The notes: a model not told the origin generated them from the letters alone. A stretch of DNA of 56,717 nucleotides from Virgibacillus aidingensis (GCF_010994035.1 NZ_WIXN01000024.1:9324-66040); one strand, 5' to 3'; positions 27,888 to 38,121 are shown, counted from the first letter of the stretch. Translations and numbers: made by a program.

Positions 27888-29272
27888 ATGAAGAATGTGG
27901 GGTATTTGGCATCTGGAATCATCAGAAAGCTGCCGAGCTGACTTACTATGGCCTCCATTCCATGCAGCATAGAGGACAGGAAGGGGCGGGCATTGTTGTC
28001 AGTGATGGGCGGGATCTCCGCTCCCATAAAGGGCTGGGACTGATAAATGACGTCTTCGGGGAAGTGAAGTTTGACAAACTTCCCGGGAGAAATGCCATTG
28101 GGCATGTGCGCTATACCACAGCTGGCGGCAGAACGATTGAAAATGTGCAGCCGCTGTTATTCCGTACCCAAACAGGCGGAAGCATGGCACTTGCCCAAAA
28201 CGGCAACATTCTGAACTCCCGCTTACTGCGTGCCAAATTGGAAAACAAAGGAAGCATATTGCAGACTTCCTCAGACACGGAGTTGCTGGCACACCTGATC
28301 AGAAGAGGCGGGCAGACAGCAAACAAAAAATCAATTGCAGCAGCGCTGAATCAAATTGTTGGTGCATACACTTTCGTTATATTAACGGAAGACAAAATGT
28401 ATGCAGCAGTAGATCCTGCAGGCATCCGCCCGCTATCAGTCGGAAAACTGGGAGATGCCTATGTAGTCGCTTCGGAAACCTGTGCATTTGATCAAATTGG
28501 TGCAGTATTTGAACGTGAAGCGCTGCCTGGTGAACTCATTATCATTAGTGATGAAGGAATAGAGATTACAAGATTTGCTCCCAGAGGCCGCAGAAGCATG
28601 TGCGGCATGGAATATGTGTATTTATCCAGACCGGACAGTGATGTCAATCGTGTTAATGTGCATGCTTCAAGAAAAAATGCCGGTAAGGAACTGGCAAGGG
28701 AAGCACCTGCTGAAGCAGATATGGTGATCGGGGTTCCGGACTCCAGTATTTCCGCAGCTATCGGCTATGCCGAGGAAAGCGGTCTGCCTTATGAAATGGG
28801 AATCTTAAAAAACCGCTATATCGGCAGAACCTTTATACAGCCTTCCCAGGAATTGCGGGAACAGGGTGTGAAAATGAAACTGGCCCCAGTCCGGAGCATA
28901 GTGGACGGTAAAAAAATTATTATGATTGATGATTCCATCGTCAGAGGAACGACAAGCAAGCGAATTGTAAAGATGCTGAAAAAAGCCGGAGCCAAGGAAG
29001 TACACGTTCGGATCGCTTCGCCGCCGATTACACATCCCTGCTATTACGGCATTGATATGTCAACACGTAAAGACCTGATTGCGGCTAATTATACCGTGGA
29101 TGAGATCGCCGATGTAATTGGTGCAGACAGTATTGCTTATTTATCCGAATCCGGTCTGGAAAAAGCGATCGTGAAAGATAAAACAATTCATCAGGGAATA
29201 TGTATGGCGTGTATGACAGGAAATTACCCTGTAACAGCAGAAGAAACAGAGCAAATTTTTATAAATAGTTAA
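27863..29272 (+). CDS. purF: Amidophosphoribosyltransferase
   Basis: Catalyses the first committed step, forming phosphoribosylamine from PRPP and glutamine. It has 469 residues from ATG 27863, chosen because GGAGGGG lies 9 bp upstream and because it gives an 11-residue propeptide ([11 protein letters not shown]) before the nucleophile Cys12 in CGVFGIW, as in B. subtilis PurF. The PRPP-binding motif [13 protein letters not shown] appears as [14 protein letters not shown]. Cysteines in [15 protein letters not shown] and ICMACMTG fit the 4Fe-4S ligands of the Bacillus-type enzyme, which is oxygen-sensitive and subject to AMP/GMP inhibition. The start lies inside the end of purL. Confidence 0.96.
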   Translation: MYAECKGINEECGVFGIWNHQKAAELTYYGLHSMQHRGQEGAGIVVSDGRDLRSHKGLGLINDVFGEVKFDKLPGRNAIGHVRYTTAGGRTIENVQPLLFRTQTGGSMALAQNGNILNSRLLRAKLENKGSILQTSSDTELLAHLIRRGGQTANKKSIAAALNQIVGAYTFVILTEDKMYAAVDPAGIRPLSVGKLGDAYVVASETCAFDQIGAVFEREALPGELIIISDEGIEITRFAPRGRRSMCGMEYVYLSRPDSDVNRVNVHASRKNAGKELAREAPAEADMVIGVPDSSISAAIGYAEESGLPYEMGILKNRYIGRTFIQPSQELREQGVKMKLAPVRSIVDGKKIIMIDDSIVRGTTSKRIVKMLKKAGAKEVHVRIASPPITHPCYYGIDMSTRKDLIAANYTVDEIADVIGADSIAYLSESGLEKAIVKDKTIHQGICMACMTGNYPVTAEETEQIFINS

Positions 29273-29287
29273 AGCGGAGGATGGACC

Positions 29288-30304
29288 ATGTCAGAGATAT
29301 ATAAAGATGCCGGAGTGGATGTGGAAAAAGGATATGAAGCTGTAGAGCGGATGAAAAAACATATTGCAAGAACTTCACGGAAAGAAGTGCTTGGCGGTGT
29401 CGGTGCTTTTGCCGGTTTGTTTGATCTATCATCCTTTTCCTTTAAGGAGCCCGTACTCGTTTCAGGGACAGATGGAGTAGGGACAAAGTTGAAACTCGCT
29501 TTTCAGATGAAAAAGTATGATACTGTCGGAATAGATTTGGTCGCCATGTGTGTGAATGATATTGTTGCACAAGGTGCAGCGCCTTTGTTTTTTCTTGATT
29601 ATATTGCCTGCGGAAAAAATGATCCTGCCATGATTGAGCAGATTGTTGCCGGGATTGCCGACGGATGCGAGTATGCAGGTGCTGCACTGATTGGCGGGGA
29701 AACAGCAGAAATGCCCGGCATGTATGGAGCCGATGAATTTGATCTGGCTGGTTTCACCGTAGGAATCGCAGAGAAGTCAAAACTTGTCACCGGGGAAAAT
29801 ATACAGGCAGAGGACATCATTATCGGACTCCACTCCAGCGGTATTCATTCCAATGGCTATTCCCTTGTCCGTAAAATCGTTTCCGGTATGGACTTAAATG
29901 AAGAACACGGACTTGGAAAACCGCTTGGGGAAGTGCTGATGGAGCCCACCAGGATATATGCAAAACCGGTAAAAGCTGTTTTGGAACAATACGATGTAAA
30001 AGGAATTTCCCATATTACCGGTGGAGGTTTTTATGAAAATCTCCCGCGCATTCTTCCATCAGGCCTGGGTGTGACGCTTGATCCGCTGCAATGGCAAGTA
30101 CCCAAGATCTTTTCGTTTTTACAGGATCAGGGGAAAATGGAAGAAAAAGAAATGTACGGTGTATTTAATATGGGGATCGGCATGGCGCTTGTTGTTCAAC
30201 AAGAGGATGCAGATGACGTGCTGCAGCTGCTTGCGGAAAATGGAGAGGCTGCCAGTGTCATTGGTAAAATAACTAAAACTGAGGGAGTGAATTTTACCTC
30301 ATGA
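29288..30304 (+). CDS. purM: Phosphoribosylformylglycinamidine cyclo-ligase (AIR synthetase)
   Basis: Closes FGAM to AIR with ATP. It has 338 residues. Typical motifs are [13 protein letters not shown] near residue 60, [28 protein letters not shown] and [16 protein letters not shown], followed by [21 protein letters not shown] precedes the ATG. It overlaps purN by 4 bp (ATGA). All active-site motifs appear intact, so the gene should be functional. Confidence 0.97.
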   Translation: MSEIYKDAGVDVEKGYEAVERMKKHIARTSRKEVLGGVGAFAGLFDLSSFSFKEPVLVSGTDGVGTKLKLAFQMKKYDTVGIDLVAMCVNDIVAQGAAPLFFLDYIACGKNDPAMIEQIVAGIADGCEYAGAALIGGETAEMPGMYGADEFDLAGFTVGIAEKSKLVTGENIQAEDIIIGLHSSGIHSNGYSLVRKIVSGMDLNEEHGLGKPLGEVLMEPTRIYAKPVKAVLEQYDVKGISHITGGGFYENLPRILPSGLGVTLDPLQWQVPKIFSFLQDQGKMEEKEMYGVFNMGIGMALVVQQEDADDVLQLLAENGEAASVIGKITKTEGVNFTS

Positions 30305-30864
30305 GCAAGCCAAAAGCGGCAGTATTTGCTTCCGGAACAGGCAGTAACTTTCAGGCGATCATGGAGCAGCCTGATCTGGCCTGCGATATTGCACTGCTCG
30401 TTTCTGATCAGCCTGTGGCTAAAGTAATCGAAAAGGCCAAGAACAACCATGTGCCAACAGTTATTTTTCAAGCGAAGGACTATAAAGATAAAAGTGCCTA
30501 TGAAGAAATGCTTGCCGATAAACTTATAAAAGCGGGTGTGGAATGGATATTTCTTGCGGGTTACATGCGTATTGTCGGAGAAACCTTACTAAAAAAGTTT
30601 GAAAAGCGAATCGTGAATATTCATCCATCCCTGCTTCCTGATTTTCCCGGAAAGGATGCCATCGGAGAAGCCTTTCGTGCCGGCGTGAACAAAACGGGGG
30701 TAACAGTGCATTATATAGATGCAGGAATTGATACAGGACCGGTGATTGCACAAGCAGAAGTAGCAGTGCTTCCCGACGATACGGAAGAAACGTTAAAAAA
30801 ACGGATCCAGCGGGCAGAGCACAGGCTTTATCCGGAAGTGATCAATCATCTGCTCGGAAAATGA
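30301..30864 (+). CDS. purN: Phosphoribosylglycinamide formyltransferase (folate-dependent)
   Basis: Transfers a formyl group from 10-formyl-THF to GAR. It has 187 residues. The N-terminal loop [11 protein letters not shown] binds the phosphate. The catalytic triad appears as Asn and His in NIHPSLLP and Asp in [12 protein letters not shown], with GVTVHYID just before. The ATG overlaps the purM stop. The short gap to purH (20 bp) keeps it in the operon. Confidence 0.97.
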   Translation: MSKPKAAVFASGTGSNFQAIMEQPDLACDIALLVSDQPVAKVIEKAKNNHVPTVIFQAKDYKDKSAYEEMLADKLIKAGVEWIFLAGYMRIVGETLLKKFEKRIVNIHPSLLPDFPGKDAIGEAFRAGVNKTGVTVHYIDAGIDTGPVIAQAEVAVLPDDTEETLKKRIQRAEHRLYPEVINHLLGK

Positions 30865-30884
30865 TAGAAAAGTGAGGGGTCAAA

Positions 30885-32417
30885 ATGGAAAAAAGAGCAT
30901 TAATCAGTGTTTCCGACAAAGAGAATATAATTGAGTTTGCCAAAGGTATTATCGGGTTGGGTTATGAGATTCTTTCCACCGGCGGTACATTGCGTACATT
31001 AGAGGAAGCGGACATTCCTGCAACGGCGGTAGATGAAATAACAGGATTTCCGGAAATCCTGGATGGCCGGGTGAAAACATTGCATCCTGCAATTCACGGC
31101 GGATTGCTTGCGAAGCGTTCCGACCGCACCCATCGGAACCAGCTGGAAGAAAATAATATCATGCCGATTGATATGGTGGTCGTAAACCTTTACCCATTTA
31201 AACAAACGTTGGAAAAAGAAGGCGTCACAGATGAAGATATTATTGAAAACATTGATATCGGCGGACCAGCTATGTTGCGTGCATCCGCGAAAAACTATGC
31301 TGATGTAACCGTGGTCGTTGATCCTGCAGATTATCCTGCTGTTTTGAAGCATTTGCAAGAGGACAGCTTAACAGCGGGAATACGAAAAAGTCTGGCAGCG
31401 AAAGTTTTTCGGCATACAGCCAACTATGATGCGATGATTGCCGGTTATTTTACCGGGGAAACAAAAGAAGACTTTCCGGAAACCTATACAGTTACATATG
31501 AAAAAGTGCAGACATTGCGTTATGGTGAAAACCCCCATCAAAAGGCGGCATTTTACAAAATCCCATTGCCTCATGAGGGAAGTATTGCCAATGCAAAGCA
31601 GCTTCACGGAAAAGAACTTTCCTACAATAACATTCAGGATGCCAATGCCGCTCTTGATATTGTTTCGGAATTTGAGGAACCGGCAGCTGTGGCAGTAAAA
31701 CATATGAATCCATGCGGAATCGGTACTGCCGATAGTTTGGATACGGCTTTTATGCGGGCTTATGATGCAGACCCGGTATCCATTTTCGGAGGAATTGTTG
31801 CAGTGAATCGACAGATCAATGAGGCTGTCGCTGAGAAATTAAGTGATATCTTTTTGGAAATTATTATTGCTCCCGGGTTTACCGCCGAAGCAATGGAATT
31901 ATTAACGAAAAAGAAAAATATTCGGCTGCTCGAGCTGGATGCAACTGATTCGGCAGCTGAGCATGAAAAACTGACTGCCGTTCAGGGCGGCGTATTAATT
32001 CAACAGCGTGATAATGGAAAAGTATCGGAACGTGATGTAACTGTTCCTACCAAACGAAACCCTGAAGTTCAGGAAATGAAAGACCTGCTGTTTGCCTGGA
32101 AAGCAGTGAAGCACGTAAAATCAAATGCAATTGTTTTGGCGAAAGATAACCAAACCATTGGTGTGGGAGCCGGGCAGATGAATCGGATCGGGGCAGCAAA
32201 TATCGCGATTGAACAAGCAGGTGAAAAAGCAAAAGGAGCCGTACTTGCCTCAGATGCATTTTTCCCGATGCCGGATACAGTGGAAGCGGCGGCAAAAGCA
32301 GGGATTACGGCAATCATCCAGCCGGGCGGTTCAAAACGTGATCAGGAGTCCATTGATGTATGTGACAAATATGGTATCGCAATGGTGTATACCGGCATGC
32401 GGCATTTTAAGCATTAG
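30885..32417 (+). CDS. purH: Bifunctional AICAR formyltransferase / IMP cyclohydrolase
   Basis: Performs the last two steps to IMP. It has 510 residues. The N-terminal MGS-like cyclohydrolase domain includes SVSDKENI, STGGTLRTLEEA and DGRVKTLHPAIHGG. The C-terminal formyltransferase domain has LRYGENPHQKAAFY, the catalytic Lys-His in AVKHMNPCG, and SDAFFPMPD. GTGAGGGG lies upstream of the ATG. It is followed by purD after a 29-bp gap with its own ribosome site. Confidence 0.97.
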   Translation: MEKRALISVSDKENIIEFAKGIIGLGYEILSTGGTLRTLEEADIPATAVDEITGFPEILDGRVKTLHPAIHGGLLAKRSDRTHRNQLEENNIMPIDMVVVNLYPFKQTLEKEGVTDEDIIENIDIGGPAMLRASAKNYADVTVVVDPADYPAVLKHLQEDSLTAGIRKSLAAKVFRHTANYDAMIAGYFTGETKEDFPETYTVTYEKVQTLRYGENPHQKAAFYKIPLPHEGSIANAKQLHGKELSYNNIQDANAALDIVSEFEEPAAVAVKHMNPCGIGTADSLDTAFMRAYDADPVSIFGGIVAVNRQINEAVAEKLSDIFLEIIIAPGFTAEAMELLTKKKNIRLLELDATDSAAEHEKLTAVQGGVLIQQRDNGKVSERDVTVPTKRNPEVQEMKDLLFAWKAVKHVKSNAIVLAKDNQTIGVGAGQMNRIGAANIAIEQAGEKAKGAVLASDAFFPMPDTVEAAAKAGITAIIQPGGSKRDQESIDVCDKYGIAMVYTGMRHFKH

Positions 32418-32446
32418 AAAAACGGAACCAGGGAGGAGTGAGCTTC

Positions 32447-33697
32447 ATGAAAATATTGGTGGTAGGCAGCGGCGGACGGGAGCACAGCATGGTAATGAAA
32501 CTCTCCGAAAGTAAAGGGGTCACCGAAATCTTTGCAGCTCCCGGAAATGCCGGGATGGCGAAGGATGCCGTGTGTGTGCCCATTGATGAAAGGGATATCC
32601 GGAGGTTGGCGGATTTTGCTAAAGTGAAGGCTATAGATTTGACCATTATTGGACCGGAAGCGCCATTAAACTTGGGGATTGCCAACCTTTTCCAGGAGGA
32701 GAACCTTGCCATCTTCGCACCAGTAAAGGAAGCGGCCCTTTTGGAAGGAAGCAAAAGCTTTGCCAAGGAATTTATGGAGAAATATCAAATACCGACTGCC
32801 GCCTATGAAACTTTTACTTCAATAGATGATGCAAAACGCTATATTGATAAAAAAGGTGCCCCAATCGTTGTGAAGGCAGACGGTCTTGCAGCGGGAAAAG
32901 GTGTCGTTGTTGCTAAAACAAAAGAACAGGCCCATCAGGCAGTGGAAGACATGCTCGTAGCCAAAACCTTCTCAGAGGCAGGTGCAAAAGTGGTCATTGA
33001 GGAATTTCTGGATGGAAAGGAATTTTCCCTGATGGCCTTTGTCCATGAAAATAACGTCTATCCAATGGTTACCGCAAGAGACCATAAGCGGGCCTATGAT
33101 CATGATGAAGGTCCAAATACAGGCGGCATGGGGGCATTCGCGCCAGTCGAAGATGTTACGGAAGACCACTTGAATTTTGCCATAGAAAACATTCTGCAAA
33201 AGACGGTAAACGGAATGATGAAGGAAGGCCGCCCATTTACAGGCATCTTATATGCAGGCTTAATCATGACCGAAGAGGGACCAAAGGTGATTGAGTTCAA
33301 TACTCGCTTTGGCGACCCGGAAACACAGGTGGTGCTGCCTTTATTGAAAAATGATCTCGAACAGGTCATGCTGGATGTACTGGACGGAAAAGATCCGCTG
33401 CTGGAGTGGGAGGATCTCTCAGCTGTAGGTGTAGTAGTTGCCTCAAAAGGCTATCCGGGGAAATACAAAAAAGGTATTGAGCTTCCTGATTTGTCTGCAT
33501 CAGACGTGGCATATGCAGTACATGCGGGAACAAAGCTTGTTGAAGAAGGATTTGTATCCAATGGCGGGCGTGTACTGCTTGTTGGCGCGAAAGCTTCAGA
33601 ACAGAAGGAAGCAGCCGGGATAGTCTATGAAACTCTGAAATCCTTCAGGGGGCGGGATGAATTCTTTTTCAGGTCGGATATAGGAGTCCTGAAATAA
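32447..33697 (+). CDS. purD: Phosphoribosylamine-glycine ligase
   Basis: ATP-grasp enzyme joining glycine to phosphoribosylamine to give GAR. It has 416 residues from ATG 32447, which follows GGGAGGAG with 8-bp spacing; the GTG at 32438 lies within that ribosome site. Motifs are VVGSGGREHSMVMKL at the start, PIVVKADGLAAGKGVVVA, RDHKRAYDHDEGPNTGGMG and EFNTRFGDPETQ. It is the last gene of the pur operon. A terminator follows at once, then the largest family A repeat array. Confidence 0.97.
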   Translation: MKILVVGSGGREHSMVMKLSESKGVTEIFAAPGNAGMAKDAVCVPIDERDIRRLADFAKVKAIDLTIIGPEAPLNLGIANLFQEENLAIFAPVKEAALLEGSKSFAKEFMEKYQIPTAAYETFTSIDDAKRYIDKKGAPIVVKADGLAAGKGVVVAKTKEQAHQAVEDMLVAKTFSEAGAKVVIEEFLDGKEFSLMAFVHENNVYPMVTARDHKRAYDHDEGPNTGGMGAFAPVEDVTEDHLNFAIENILQKTVNGMMKEGRPFTGILYAGLIMTEEGPKVIEFNTRFGDPETQVVLPLLKNDLEQVMLDVLDGKDPLLEWEDLSAVGVVVASKGYPGKYKKGIELPDLSASDVAYAVHAGTKLVEEGFVSNGGRVLLVGAKASEQKEAAGIVYETLKSFRGRDEFFFRSDIGVLK

Positions 33698-33724
33698 ATA
33701 CGTACAGCCCTTAATGACAATCTG

Positions 33725-33756
33725 CCCTTAATGACAATAGTTGTTAAGGGTTTTTT
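33725..33756 (+). terminator. Terminator of the pur operon with a duplicated arm
   Basis: CCCTTAA (33725-33731) and TTAAGGG (33744-33750) pair, extended by CAA/TTG after a 3-nt bulge, followed by TTTTTT. The left arm region GCCCTTAATGACAAT occurs twice in tandem (33707-33721 and 33724-33738), so either copy could form the stem. Confidence 0.85.
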
Positions 33757-33831
33757 GAGCATACGAATGGAGTTGTATGTCGAAAGCAGAAAAGTTAGCA
33801 GAAGCTTTTCCAAATCAACAGGAACTCATGC

Positions 33832-34540
33832 AAATCGATCGGGAACACATCCAAATCGATCGAGCCGCAACCAAAATCGATCGGGAACACATCCGAATCG
33901 ATCGAGTCGCAACCAAAATCGATCGGGAATGCATGTAAATCGATCGAGCCGCAACCAAAATCGATCGATAACACATCCGAATCGATCGGGAGCGCACCCA
34001 AATCGATCGAGTCGCAACCAAAATCGATCGGGAATGCATCCGAATCGATCGAGCGGCAACCAAAATCGATCGAGAACACATCCGAATTGATCGAGCCGCA
34101 ATCCAAATCGATCGAACCGCACCCGAATCGATCGAGCCGCACCCAAATCGATCGAGAACGCAACCAATTGCTCGGGACCGCACCCGAATCGATCGAGCCG
34201 CAACCAAAATCGCTCGGGACCGCATCCGAATCGATCGAGCCGCAACTAAAATCGATCGGGAACACATCCGAATCGATCGAGCCGCAACCAAAATCGATCG
34301 GGAACACATCCGAATCGATCGAGCCGCAACCAAATCGCTCGGGAATGCACCTGAATCGATCGAGTCGCAACCAAAATCGATCGGGAATGCATCCGAATCG
34401 ATCGGGCGCAATCCAAATCGCTCGAACCGCACCCGAATCGATCGAGAACGCAACCAAATCGATCAAGCCGCAATCAAAATCGATCGAGAACACATCCAAA
34501 TCGATCGGAACCGCAACCAAAATCGATCGAACACAAGTAA
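33832..34540 (+). repeat. 21-bp palindromic tandem array (family A, copy 3)
   Basis: About 34 units, of which about 28 keep CGATCG intact; the others read CGCTCG, TGATCG, TGCTCG or CGATCA. Steps are 21 bp with several of 20 bp and one of 22 bp. Two spacer types alternate, GCCGCAACCAA and GGAACACATCCG, making a 42-bp super-repeat, but they differ from the spacers of copy 1. The strand orientation of AAATCGATCGAG is the same as in copies 1 and 2. The array starts about 75 bp after the pur terminator and ends about 215 bp before yerA. Long frames on both strands are by-products and contain frequent Pro and Cys with no starts. Confidence 0.95.
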
Positions 34541-34756
34541 AATTCCACTAGTGCACATCCTCAGCAAAAATTTAAATCCAAATATCCTTAAGTCTATAAA
34601 AACCGCGAAAATAAAACACCTCTCCATGCAAACTCTCCATCAATCCATCATAGAACAAATGTCACAAAAAATTCACTTTGATTAACAAAAACTTTACAGT
34701 ACTAAAGCATATATTGTGTTAAACTAGAGAAAAATAACTATTTGGAGAGTTGCAGT

Positions 34757-36505
34757 ATGTTAGACAAAGGCTATCAATGGAGAAACCGCGAGCTTAGACA
34801 GCATGTGCGTGTAATAGATGGAAAAGAAGCACCAACCATGATTTTAACAAATGGTGTTTATTTAAATATGTATACAAAGCAATGGATCAAAGCAAATATA
34901 TGGATTGTTCACGACCGGATTATCTATGTAGGAGATAAAATGCCGGACAGGCAGGATGGAACAGAAATCATTGATTGCGAAGGGAAGTACCTGGTACCTG
35001 GATATGTTGAGCCGCACGCCCATCCTTCGCAGATTTACAATCCGGAAACGTTGGCTGATTATGCTGCCAAAACCGGGACAACCACACTGATTAATGATAA
35101 CCTTTTATGGCTATTTTTAACAGACAGAAAGAAAGCGTTTTCTCTGCTTGATGATTTCAGCAGTCATCCTGTATCCATGTACTGGTGGGCGAGGTATGAT
35201 GCACAGACTGTGCTGCAGGACGAACAGGAAGAAAAATTATTTAATACAAATGAATTAATAAATTGGATTTCTCACCCTGCCGTTGTTCAAGGTGGAGAAC
35301 TAACGTCATGGCCAAGATTGCTCTCCGGAGATGATCGGCTGCTGTATTGGATTCAGGAAACAAAACAGCGCGGCAAACCTGTGGAAGGCCATTTTCCCGG
35401 GGCTTCGGAAAGAACTTTAACCAAAATGAAATTGCTTGGGATAAGCGGGGATCACGAGTCAATGACAGGGAAGGAAGTGATCAGCCGGCTGCAAATGGGC
35501 TATCATACCTCCTTGAGATACTCCTCCATCCGGCCCGACTTGCCAAAACTGATTGAAGAACTTCTTGAAGAGGGTATTACTACTTTTGATAACCTGTCAA
35601 TGACGACAGATGGATCTACCTCGGCATTTTACGAAAGTGGATTAATGAATGTATGTATAGATATAGCAATTAAAAAAGGAATTCCAGTGGAAGATGCCTA
35701 TCGGATGGGAAGCTATAATGCCGCAAAACATTTTCATTTGGACGAGCAGCTTGGAAGTATCGCGCCCGGCAGAATTGCTCATATAAATATTTTGAAGGAA
35801 AAGAACGATCCGACTCCTGAAAGTGTACTGGCAAAAGGGGAATGGGTGGTTCGAGAGGCAAAAGCAATAAACAGGAAGCCGCTCATTGACTGGAAAGCTT
35901 ATGATATAGAGCCATTGGAGCTGGACTTTAACTTGACGGAAGATGAATTGCAGTTTTCCGTGCCCCTCGGCCTGGAAATGATGAATCAAGTTATAATGAA
36001 ACCGTATGCGCTGGAAGTGGATATTACTCCAGATACCCTGCCTGCACATAATAAAGAGGCATTTCTTGTGCTTATGGATAAAGGTGGTACATGGAGGGTA
36101 AATACGACGATCCGGGGATTCACCAGAGAATTGGGTGCTTTGGCCAGTTCCTATTCAACTACAGGAGATTTGGTTTTCATTGGTAAAAGCAAACCGGATA
36201 TCATGAAGGCAGCTAAAAGATTGAAAGAAATCGGAGGGGGAATTGTCTTAGTAAATAACGGGGAAATATTGATGGAAATCCCTCTATCTTTATCCGGGTT
36301 TATGTACCAGGGAAAAATGGAGGAATTGATAGAGAGGGAAAAACTATTAAAAAAATATTTGAGAGAGTTCGGTTATCCTTTTGACGATCCCATTTATTCC
36401 ATTTTCTTTTTATCATCCACCCACTTGCCTTATGTAAGAATAACCCAGCAGGGGATTATAGATGTCATGAAGCAGGAAGTGCTATTTCCAGCTACGATGA
36501 ATTAG
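34757..36505 (+). CDS. yerA: Putative adenine deaminase YerA
   Basis: Amidohydrolase of 582 residues related to adenine deaminases, which turn adenine into hypoxanthine plus ammonia. The metal-binding HxH is in GYVEPHAHP (near residue 91). Further metal positions are likely in VEGHFPGAS and GDHESMTG. The C-terminal region LASSYSTTGDLVFIGKS matches the adenine deaminase C-terminal domain. ATG at 34757 follows GGAGAG with 7-bp spacing; an upstream TTG in frame sits at that ribosome site. The location after purD is the same as in B. subtilis, where YerA is annotated as a putative adenine deaminase. Whether it is the main adenine deaminase here is unproven. Confidence 0.88.
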   Translation: MLDKGYQWRNRELRQHVRVIDGKEAPTMILTNGVYLNMYTKQWIKANIWIVHDRIIYVGDKMPDRQDGTEIIDCEGKYLVPGYVEPHAHPSQIYNPETLADYAAKTGTTTLINDNLLWLFLTDRKKAFSLLDDFSSHPVSMYWWARYDAQTVLQDEQEEKLFNTNELINWISHPAVVQGGELTSWPRLLSGDDRLLYWIQETKQRGKPVEGHFPGASERTLTKMKLLGISGDHESMTGKEVISRLQMGYHTSLRYSSIRPDLPKLIEELLEEGITTFDNLSMTTDGSTSAFYESGLMNVCIDIAIKKGIPVEDAYRMGSYNAAKHFHLDEQLGSIAPGRIAHINILKEKNDPTPESVLAKGEWVVREAKAINRKPLIDWKAYDIEPLELDFNLTEDELQFSVPLGLEMMNQVIMKPYALEVDITPDTLPAHNKEAFLVLMDKGGTWRVNTTIRGFTRELGALASSYSTTGDLVFIGKSKPDIMKAAKRLKEIGGGIVLVNNGEILMEIPLSLSGFMYQGKMEELIEREKLLKKYLREFGYPFDDPIYSIFFLSSTHLPYVRITQQGIIDVMKQEVLFPATMN

Positions 36506-36544
36506 GGTATAATAAAATATAACATTTGAGCAATACAGGCTTGG

Positions 36545-36568
36545 ACTTGGCGTTCAGCCAAGTTTTCT
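36545..36568 (+). terminator. Intrinsic terminator after yerA
   Basis: ACTTGGC (36545-36551) and GCCAAGT (36557-36563) form a perfect 7-bp stem with a 5-nt loop, followed by TTTTCT. Confidence 0.78.
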
Positions 36569-36598
36569 AATAGAAATAAAATAAAAGGTGTTGGGGAA

Positions 36599-37648
36599 AT
36601 GAGAAAGTTTGTTTATTTGCTGCTTGCATCTGTTATATTGATTTTCGCAGGATGCTCGGGTGACGCTGGGGATGCGCAGGAAAACGAAGGAAAAGACAGC
36701 AGTTTGCAGGATAAATCGGAGAAGGAAGAACAGTTTGACCATGTGTATCCATTGACAGGGCTGGGAACCAATGATGATATCGACAACCGTACGATTGGTG
36801 TCATGGTAAATAATCATGCCGAGGCGAGACCGCAATCGGGCCTCTCCCAAGCAGATGTTGTTTTTGAAATTTTGGCAGAGGCAAGAATTACCCGCCTGCT
36901 GGCCCTTTATCAAAGTGAGGTGCCACAAGTTGTCGGGCCTGTCCGAAGTGCCCGTGAATATTATTTTACATTGGCAAATAATTATGGTGCCCTGTATGTT
37001 TATCATGGTGCTGCTGATTTTGTTAATGATATGATTAGAAACAGGGGAATCGAATATTTAGACGGAGCTGTTTATGATAATGATGGGACGTTATTTAAAC
37101 GGGAAAGCTTCCGGAAAGCCCCGCATAACTCCTATGTGTTTCTAAATGCAGCTTATGAAAGAGCGGAAGAGAAAGGTTATGAAATTACTCAATCACAGGA
37201 TCCCCTTCCATTTTTAACAGAGGATGAAGGTTCGGATATTACTGGTGATGCTGCAAGTCACGCGGAAGTCGTTTATGCGGATAAGCCGATGAATATCGTG
37301 GAATATGAGTACGAGCCCGCAACGGAAAAATATATTAGATATAGCGATCGGGAAAAGACAGTAGAACTTGATACAGAAGAAGAAATCAAACTGGATAACG
37401 TATTTATTGTTGAGACCCGCCATGAAACGATTGATGACCAGGGGCGCCGTGCTGTCGATTTGGAAACCGGCGGGAATGCATATTTATTGCAAAAAGGAAA
37501 GATTCAAGAGGTACAATGGGAAAATAGAGAAGGCAGAATTATTCCAGTAAAAGACGGAGAAGTGTTAGGCTTTGTTCCGGGAAAAACATGGGTGAATGTA
37601 ATCCCTGACAGTCCGGGATTAGAACAATCGGTAACGGTGACAAATTAG
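36599..37648 (+). CDS. yerB: DUF3048 lipoprotein YerB
   Basis: A 349-residue predicted lipoprotein. The signal peptide ends in the lipobox FAGC (Cys19), followed by a polar linker. Two DUF3048-type parts follow: an N-terminal domain with PLTGLGTNDDIDNRTIGVMVNNH and RPQSGLSQADVVFEILAE, and a C-terminal domain around residues 240-345. The conserved GPVRSAREYY is present. AAAGGTG lies upstream. The exact role of DUF3048 proteins is unknown, though the family is widespread on Gram-positive cell surfaces. The position between yerA and yerC is conserved. Confidence 0.9.
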   Translation: MRKFVYLLLASVILIFAGCSGDAGDAQENEGKDSSLQDKSEKEEQFDHVYPLTGLGTNDDIDNRTIGVMVNNHAEARPQSGLSQADVVFEILAEARITRLLALYQSEVPQVVGPVRSAREYYFTLANNYGALYVYHGAADFVNDMIRNRGIEYLDGAVYDNDGTLFKRESFRKAPHNSYVFLNAAYERAEEKGYEITQSQDPLPFLTEDEGSDITGDAASHAEVVYADKPMNIVEYEYEPATEKYIRYSDREKTVELDTEEEIKLDNVFIVETRHETIDDQGRRAVDLETGGNAYLLQKGKIQEVQWENREGRIIPVKDGEVLGFVPGKTWVNVIPDSPGLEQSVTVTN

Positions 37649-37687
37649 ATTCCGGAAAAAACTTTTCAGGAAGCAGGAGGGTTTGGG

Positions 37688-37996
37688 TTGCAAATTGATA
37701 AATTACGGGGAAAACAATTGGATCAATTATTTGATGCGATCCTTTCATTAAAGGATCGTGAGGAGTGCTATCGATTTTTCGACGATATAGCGACCATGTC
37801 GGAAATTCAGTCCATTTCCCAACGGCTGCAAGTGGCGAAAATGCTGACGGAAGGGCAAACGTACAGTGCGATTGAACAGGAAACAAAAGCTTCCACCGCC
37901 ACGATTTCCAGAGTAAGAAGATGCATTAATTATGGAAGCGACGGCTACCAAATGGTGCTTGACCGTATTTTGGATGATAAAGAAACGGAAAAATAG
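37688..37996 (+). CDS. yerC: YerC/YecD-type TrpR-related DNA-binding protein
   Basis: A 102-residue small protein of the TrpR superfamily. The helix-turn-helix lies at about residues 42-85 (ISQRLQVAKMLTEGQTYSAIEQETKASTATISRVRRCI). Family members are predicted transcription regulators, but the B. subtilis target is not well established. It starts with TTG after AGGAGGG, with 6-bp spacing. It is followed by a strong terminator and then a family B array. Location is conserved with B. subtilis. Confidence 0.9.
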   Translation: MQIDKLRGKQLDQLFDAILSLKDREECYRFFDDIATMSEIQSISQRLQVAKMLTEGQTYSAIEQETKASTATISRVRRCINYGSDGYQMVLDRILDDKETEK

Positions 37997-37998
37997 TT

Positions 37999-38023
37999 GC
38001 CGCTGCCTCCTGCAGCGGCTTTT
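37999..38023 (+). terminator. Intrinsic terminator after yerC
   Basis: GCCGCTGC (37999-38006) and GCAGCGGC (38012-38019) form a perfect 8-bp stem with loop CTCCT, followed by TTTT. Confidence 0.88.
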
Positions 38024-38121
38024 CCCCATCAAAAACCCCATAATAGTTAACATTCTTTATTCTTTATATGAAAACTCATGGATTGTAAAATAATGGAAAC
38101 CTTATGGGTTAAGAGGAACAG

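Noticed and set aside
33795-34551. Minus- and plus-strand frames of up to 241 codons in array A3
   Set aside because: Same cause as in A1. The peptides are pure repeats in several overlapping frames with no start context, and indels of 1 bp shift the frame repeatedly.
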